In this document: in pieces, positions 59,981 through 64,000 of the stretch
How the letters are laid out: each line of letters starts with the position of its first letter
Position numbering within the stretch: the first letter of the stretch is position 1
Source: Streptomyces flavotricini
GTDB taxonomy: Bacteria; Actinomycetota; Actinomycetes; Streptomycetales; Streptomycetaceae
NCBI RefSeq assembly: GCF_020639365.1
Contig: NZ_JAINUL010000001.1
Coordinates: 4,453,883-4,517,882, forward strand
Direction: 5' to 3'
DNA: 64,000 nt
The notes under the pieces: generated by a model
Told to the model about the DNA's origin: nothing
Seen by the model: the letters and a program-made list of their open reading frames with translations, nothing else
Database searches by the model: none
Program-made: the position numbers and the translations under genes

Positions 59981-61663
59981 ATGGCCGCCGAGCTCACCGT
60001 CCCCCAGCTGTCCGACAAGCACCGGTCCACCCTGGACCAGGCTCTGGCGGCCATCCGCAGCCGCGCCTACTGGTCCCCGCATCCGGAGCACCCCAAGGCC
60101 TACGGCGAGACCGCCCCGGCCGACGGGCTGGCCGCCTTCGAGGCCGTCCGCGGCACCCGGTTCGACCTGGACCAGCCCGGAACCGACGGCTGGACCGGCG
60201 CGGAGGTGTCCCCGTACGGCCCCGAGCTGGCCGTCGAGTACCCGCACGCCGACCCGGACGTGCTGCTTCCCGCCATGAAGGCCGGCATGGGCGCCTGGCG
60301 GGACGCCGGGCCCGAGGCGCGCGCCCTGGTCTGCATCGAGATCCTGGCCCGGATCGGCGCGCGGACGCACGAGTTCGCGCACGCTGTCATGCACACCAGC
60401 GGCCAGGCCTTCATGATGGCGTTCCAGGCGGGCGGCCCGCACGCCCAGGACCGTGGCCTGGAGGCGGTGGCGTACGCGTACGCGGAGCAGACCCGCGTCC
60501 CCGCCCAGGCCGACTGGTCGAAGCCGCAGGGCAAGAAGGACCCGCTGGAGCTCGGCAAGACCTTCACGGCCGTTCCGCGCGGCGTCTCGCTGATGATCGG
60601 CTGCAACACCTTCCCGACCTGGAACGGCTACCCGGGCCTGTTCGCCTCCCTGGCCACGGGCAACGCGGTGCTGGTCAAGCCGCACCCGCGCGCCGTGCTC
60701 CCGCTGGCGCTGACCGTGAAGGTCGCCCGCGAGGTCCTCGCCGAGGCGGGCTTCGACCCGAACCTGGTGGCGCTGGCCGTGGAGCGGCCGGGCGAGGGCA
60801 TCGCCAAGACCCTGGCCGTCCGCCCCGAGATCAAGCTGATCGACTACACCGGCTCGACCGAGTTCGGGGACTGGCTGGAGACCAACGCCCGCCAGGCGCA
60901 GGTCTACACGGAGAAGGCCGGCGTCAACACGGTCCTCGTCGACTCGACCTCGAACTACAAGGGGATGCTGTCCAACCTGGCGTTCTCGCTGTCCCTCTAC
61001 AGCGGCCAGATGTGCACCACCCCGCAGAACCTGCTGATCCCGCGGGACGGCATCGAGACGGACGCCGGCCACAAGGCGTACGACGAGGTCGTCGCCGACC
61101 TCGCGGCCTCGGTCAGCGGCCTGCTGGGCGACGACGCCCGGGCCAACGCGCTGCTCGGCGCCCTGGTCAACCCGGACGTCAAGACCCGTCTGGAGGCGGC
61201 GGCGGGCCTCGGCGAGGTGGCGCTGGCCTCGCGCGAGGTGGTGAACCCGGAGTTCCCGGACGCGGTGGTCCGCACCCCGGTGATGGTCAAGCTGGACGCG
61301 GCCAAGGCCGACCCGGAGGCCCCGTACCTGTCGGAGTGCTTCGGCCCGGTGTCCTTCGCGGTGGCCGTGGACTCCACGGCGGACGCCCTGGAGCTCCTGC
61401 GCCGCACGGTGCGCGAGAAGGGTGCGATGACCGTCGGCGCCTACACCACTTCGGCGCAGACCGAGCGGGCCATCGAGGAGGTCTGCCTGGAGGAGTCGGC
61501 GCAGCTCTCCCTGAACCTGACGGGCGGGGTCTACGTCAACCAGACCGCGGCCTTCTCGGACTTCCACGGCTCGGGCGGCAACCCGGCGGCCAACGCGGCG
61601 CTGTGTGACGGGGCCTTCGTCTCGAACCGCTTCCGCATGGTGGAGATCCGCCGCCAGGCCTGA
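59981..61663 (+). CDS. paaN: PaaN-type aldehyde dehydrogenase
   Basis: A 560-residue aldehyde dehydrogenase superfamily protein of the phenylacetic acid degradation PaaN type. The nucleotide domain contains GCNTFPTWNGYPGLFASLAT and VLVKPHPRAVLPLALTVKVA. The catalytic Cys is in SLYSGQMCTTPQNLLIPRDG, and the general-base Glu region is TEKAGVNTVLVDSTSNYKGM. PaaN (formerly grouped with PaaZ) oxidises the semialdehyde produced in ring opening. The MaoC-like hydratase domain found in PaaZ is absent. ATG at 59981 follows GAGGAG at a rather long spacing. It is divergent from the PaaH-like gene and terminated by a hairpin at 61678. Confidence 0.9.
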   Translation: MAAELTVPQLSDKHRSTLDQALAAIRSRAYWSPHPEHPKAYGETAPADGLAAFEAVRGTRFDLDQPGTDGWTGAEVSPYGPELAVEYPHADPDVLLPAMKAGMGAWRDAGPEARALVCIEILARIGARTHEFAHAVMHTSGQAFMMAFQAGGPHAQDRGLEAVAYAYAEQTRVPAQADWSKPQGKKDPLELGKTFTAVPRGVSLMIGCNTFPTWNGYPGLFASLATGNAVLVKPHPRAVLPLALTVKVAREVLAEAGFDPNLVALAVERPGEGIAKTLAVRPEIKLIDYTGSTEFGDWLETNARQAQVYTEKAGVNTVLVDSTSNYKGMLSNLAFSLSLYSGQMCTTPQNLLIPRDGIETDAGHKAYDEVVADLAASVSGLLGDDARANALLGALVNPDVKTRLEAAAGLGEVALASREVVNPEFPDAVVRTPVMVKLDAAKADPEAPYLSECFGPVSFAVAVDSTADALELLRRTVREKGAMTVGAYTTSAQTERAIEEVCLEESAQLSLNLTGGVYVNQTAAFSDFHGSGGNPAANAALCDGAFVSNRFRMVEIRRQA

Positions 61664-61677
61664 CGGCGACGGCAGGG

Positions 61678-61707
61678 GCGGGCCCGGCGTGGCGGCGCCG
61701 GGCCCGC
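61678..61707. terminator. Hairpin after paaN
   Basis: A perfect 12-bp stem (61678-61689 with 61696-61707) with a 6-base loop, 14 bases after the paaN stop. Confidence 0.75.
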
Positions 61708-61757
61708 TTGACCCTCGACCTGGTGGAGGTCCCAGAGTCGTGGGTGTGGAGAGCGAC

Positions 61758-62783
61758 ATGCGCAGCATCGGCGAGATGGGCCGGGACAGCGGCCTGGGGG
61801 TGAGCGCCCTGCGGTTCTACGACCGCGCGGGCGTCCTCGTACCGGCGTGGGTGGACCCGGTGACCGGGTACCGCTGGTACGCGCCCGAGCAGTTCGGCGA
61901 GGCCCGGCTGCTGGCCCGGCTGCGGCGCTCCGGAATGCCGCTCGCGGACATCCGGCTGGTGCTGGCCGGCTGGGCCGGCGGGGACACCGGCCTGGTGCCC
62001 CGGCTGCTCGACGGGCATCTGCGGCGGCTCGAACGCGGGCTGGCCGACGCCCGCGAGGAGCTCTCCACCGTACGAGCCCTACTCGGACACAAGGAGACCT
62101 CCATGACCACCGCCACCGCCGGCACCCGGCTGACCGTGCCGGGCAGCGAGCTCGCGGCCGCCCTGGACGCCGTGCGCCACGCCGCCGGAACCGATCCCGA
62201 GCTGCCCGTGCTCGGCGGGATCCACTTCGACATCGAGGGCGACGCCCTGCACCTCGTGGCCACGGACCGCTACCGGATGGCCGTCGCCCGTACGCCCACC
62301 GCCGGCCACGGCGGCGGCCGGATCCAGGTGACCGTGCCCACCCCGCTCGCCGACGCGATGCGCGCCCTGCTGACCGGCGAAGCCCCGGCCCGCCTCACCG
62401 TGGACGGGGGCAAGGTGGAGCTGGAGACCGAGGGCCGCCAGGCCGCCGGGCAGAGCCTCGGCGAGGATTTCCCCGACTACCGCCGCCTCACCCGGCTGCC
62501 CGGGGGCCGCCGCCTCACCCTGGACGTACCGGCCCTGAGGCGGGCCCTCGGCGAGCAGGACGGCGAGGTGTGCGTCCTCGCCCTCACGGACACCGTGGCC
62601 GTCGGCGACGACGACGCGGCCGGGGACCGGGTGGGGGTCAACCCCGCCTTCCTGCTCGACGCGCTGGCCGTCGGGGACGAACTGCTGCTGGAGTACATCG
62701 GGCCCAAGGCCCCGCTCGTCCTGCTGCGCCCCGACGTCGAGGACGCCTTCTCGCTCCTGATGCCGGTCAGTCTCGAGGCATGA
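61758..62783 (+). CDS. MerR-family regulator fused to a DNA-polymerase beta-clamp-like domain
   Basis: A 341-residue fusion. The first 70 residues are a MerR winged HTH (MRSIGEMGRDSGLGVSALRF; VTGYRWYAPEQFGEARLLAR), followed by a helical dimerisation stretch to about 110. From about 120 on, the protein follows sliding-clamp (DnaN) folds: ELPVLGGIHFDIEGDALHLV then ATDRYRMAVARTP (DnaN domain 2), GEDFPDYRRLTRLPGGRRLT, and a C-terminal DAFSLLMPVSLEA like the end of DnaN (YLLMPVRL). DnaN domain 1 is missing. Only one or two clamp folds are present, so it cannot form a normal ring by itself. ATG at 61758 follows GGAGAG. It overlaps the convergent methyltransferase by 17 bases. Confidence 0.88.
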   Translation: MRSIGEMGRDSGLGVSALRFYDRAGVLVPAWVDPVTGYRWYAPEQFGEARLLARLRRSGMPLADIRLVLAGWAGGDTGLVPRLLDGHLRRLERGLADAREELSTVRALLGHKETSMTTATAGTRLTVPGSELAAALDAVRHAAGTDPELPVLGGIHFDIEGDALHLVATDRYRMAVARTPTAGHGGGRIQVTVPTPLADAMRALLTGEAPARLTVDGGKVELETEGRQAAGQSLGEDFPDYRRLTRLPGGRRLTLDVPALRRALGEQDGEVCVLALTDTVAVGDDDAAGDRVGVNPAFLLDALAVGDELLLEYIGPKAPLVLLRPDVEDAFSLLMPVSLEA

Positions 62784-63537
62784 CCTTCGGCCCGCCCCAG
62801 TGGAAGAGGGTCATGGCCACGCTGGTGGCCAGGTTGTAGCTGGAGACCTGCGGGCGCATCGGGAGGGAGACCAGGTGGTCGGCCCGCTCGCGCAGCTCGG
62901 GTGAGATGCCGTGGCGCTCCGAGCCGAAGGCGAGCAGGGCGTCGTCCGGGAGGGTGAGGGCGCGGATGTCCTCGCCCTCCGGGTCGAGCGCGTACACCGG
63001 CCCTGCGGGCAGGGTGTCGAGGTCCACCCGGTCCACGGTGGTGGCGTAGTGCAGACCGGCTCCGGCGCGGACCACGTTGGGGTGCCAGGGGTCGAGGTCG
63101 CCGCGGGTGACGACGCCGGTGGCGCCGAAGCCCGCGGCGAGCCGGACGACGGCGCCGACGTTGCCGAGGTTGCGGGGGTTGTCGAGGACGACCACGGGCG
63201 CGGTCCGCGGCCTCCGGTCGAGCCGGGCCCGCCCCTCGGCCCGGTCGGGCCGCACGGCCAGCGCCGCGACCCCGGTGGGATGCACCCGGTTCACGAGCAC
63301 CCGCAGCTCTCCCGCGCGTACGAGCCGGGCCACGTCCGCCGCCACGTCCGGAGCCAGGTCGGCGGCCAGCGCCCGTACGCCGTCGGGATCGTCGGCCACC
63401 ACCATCCGCACGTCGGCCCCGAACCGCAGCGCGTGCTTCAGCGCGTGGAACCCGTCGAGGAGTACGAGGTCCCCCCGCCCGGCGGCCTCCCGCCACTGCC
63501 GTGCGCTCTCGTCGGGACTCCCGTGCTGCTCAGTCAT
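62767..63537 (-). CDS. TrmH-family (SpoU) RNA methyltransferase
   Basis: A 256-residue SPOUT-class methyltransferase. The C-terminal half has the knot motifs VVVLDNPRNLGNVGAVVRLA (motif 1), ALLAFGSERHGISPELRERA (motif 2) and VSLPMRPQVSSYNLATSVAM (motif 3), which bind S-adenosylmethionine. The N-terminal RNA-binding part (about 1-115) is small and helical. It 2'-O-methylates RNA, most likely tRNA or 23S rRNA; the target is unknown. ATG at 63537. It converges on the MerR-clamp gene. Confidence 0.9.
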   Translation of the reverse strand: MTEQHGSPDESARQWREAAGRGDLVLLDGFHALKHALRFGADVRMVVADDPDGVRALAADLAPDVAADVARLVRAGELRVLVNRVHPTGVAALAVRPDRAEGRARLDRRPRTAPVVVLDNPRNLGNVGAVVRLAAGFGATGVVTRGDLDPWHPNVVRAGAGLHYATTVDRVDLDTLPAGPVYALDPEGEDIRALTLPDDALLAFGSERHGISPELRERADHLVSLPMRPQVSSYNLATSVAMTLFHWGGPKVMPRD

Positions 63538-63601
63538 ACCGCCGAGCGTACGGGCCGCGGCCCGGGCCCTCCGCCCCCTGCCCTCCTGCCCGCCCTTCGC
63601 T

Positions 63602-64000
63602 CTAGCGCGGGCTCGGGCTCGGGTCCGCCGGCGCTGCGGCCGCGGCCGCAGCGGCGTCCGGGGCTTCCGGGGCTTCCGGGGCCGCGTCCGGCGCGGGAAG
63701 CACCCTGCGCACCCCGCCCGAGGCCCTGGCGCCCAGCCAGAGGAGAAACACCGTCGGCAGGAACACCGCGTCAGCGGCGATCATCGCCAGAGAGAAGAAC
63801 GGCAGCCCCAGCAGCACCGCGATCCCCGCGTGCTCCAGCATCATCAAGGCCAGCAGCACGTTCTTGATCCGCCGGTTGAACACCGTGAACGGGAACGCGA
63901 CCTGCACCGCCACCGTCCCGTACGACAGCAGCATCACCATCGTCCCGCTCCCCGCCAGGACCCCGGACAGCCCCGGCCACGGGGAGAAGTAGTCCAGCCC
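63602..64000 (-). CDS. HTTM-type membrane protein (5' partial, C-terminal part)
   Basis: The frame enters from the right edge (DYFSPWPGLSGVLAGSGTMV) and ends at 63602, so only the last 133 residues are seen. The segment has about three hydrophobic helices (LLSYGTVAVQVAFPFTVFNR; VLLALMMLEHAGIAVLLGLP; LAMIAADAVFLPTVFLLWLG) and a Pro/Ala/Asp-rich tail. The MLEHAGIA...PFFSLAMIAADAVFLP pattern resembles HTTM-domain proteins (vitamin K-dependent gamma-carboxylase-like). The active-site part lies outside the window. Confidence 0.7.
   Translation of the reverse strand, partial: GLDYFSPWPGLSGVLAGSGTMVMLLSYGTVAVQVAFPFTVFNRRIKNVLLALMMLEHAGIAVLLGLPFFSLAMIAADAVFLPTVFLLWLGARASGGVRRVLPAPDAAPEAPEAPDAAAAAAAAPADPSPSPR

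Overview
The window is high-GC actinobacterial chromosome. Codon bias, GTG/TTG starts, the gene repertoire (SpoIIE-type phosphatase with ATPase domain, PASTA kinase, Bpa, F420-type oxidoreductase, mycothiol-type isomerase fold) and the remembered gene order around aspS and the two bkd clusters of Streptomyces coelicolor all point to Streptomyces or a close relative. A perfect 14-bp ParB site at 49284-49297 and a one-mismatch copy at 44259-44272 suggest the origin-proximal core rather than a chromosome arm. I see no insertion sequence, prophage, CRISPR array, rRNA or tRNA gene.

Layout. 1-6.8 kb: a repeat-rich vWA protein, aspS, a PAS-GAF-PP2C-ATPase regulator, an AI-2E-type membrane protein and a remnant of an ABC permease. 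6.8-14.1 kb: pirin with an upstream palindrome, a small secreted Cys protein, an ArsR-type regulator, an SseB-like protein, a FadE5-like acyl-CoA dehydrogenase, a protein with an internally duplicated Cys/His motif and an M18 aminopeptidase. 14.2-22.4 kb: a secreted beta-propeller-like protein, a thioredoxin-NHL protein, small conserved hypotheticals, an amidohydrolase of the nitrilase fold, a DinB-like protein and a 5'-truncated AraC regulator. 22.5-32.5 kb: a GntR/MFS pair, a DUF418 protein, a papain-like protease fused to a lectin-like propeller with a chagasin-like inhibitor directly downstream, a secreted KPPVEAA-repeat protein, a DUF1266 protein and an F420-type oxidoreductase.

32.6-36.3 kb is a first branched-chain 2-oxoacid dehydrogenase operon (E1 alpha, E1 beta, E2). 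A NarL/DevR-type response regulator, a DosR-box-like palindrome and a PNPOx-fold protein follow. 37.8-41.3 kb holds two divergent Ser/Thr kinases. 41.4-51.4 kb has a small surface protein, a PadR/ABC exporter operon, a proteasome activator (Bpa), a MobA-MoeA-potassium channel operon and a quinone oxidoreductase. 51.5-55.8 kb is a second bkd operon with a divergent Lrp-type regulator. 55.8-64 kb has a large secreted repeat protein, a TetR/3-hydroxyacyl-CoA dehydrogenase/paaN group, a MerR-DNA-clamp fusion, a TrmH-type methyltransferase and the end of an HTTM-type membrane protein.

Functional themes are branched-chain and fatty acyl-CoA metabolism (two bkd complexes, FadE-like, PaaH-like, PaaN), redox/hypoxia-type signalling and Ser/Thr phosphorylation. 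The most unusual items are the intracellular protease-propeller/inhibitor pair (25922-28168) and the MerR regulator fused to a sliding-clamp-like domain (61758-62783). Assignments rest on reading translations and motifs; no database search was run.
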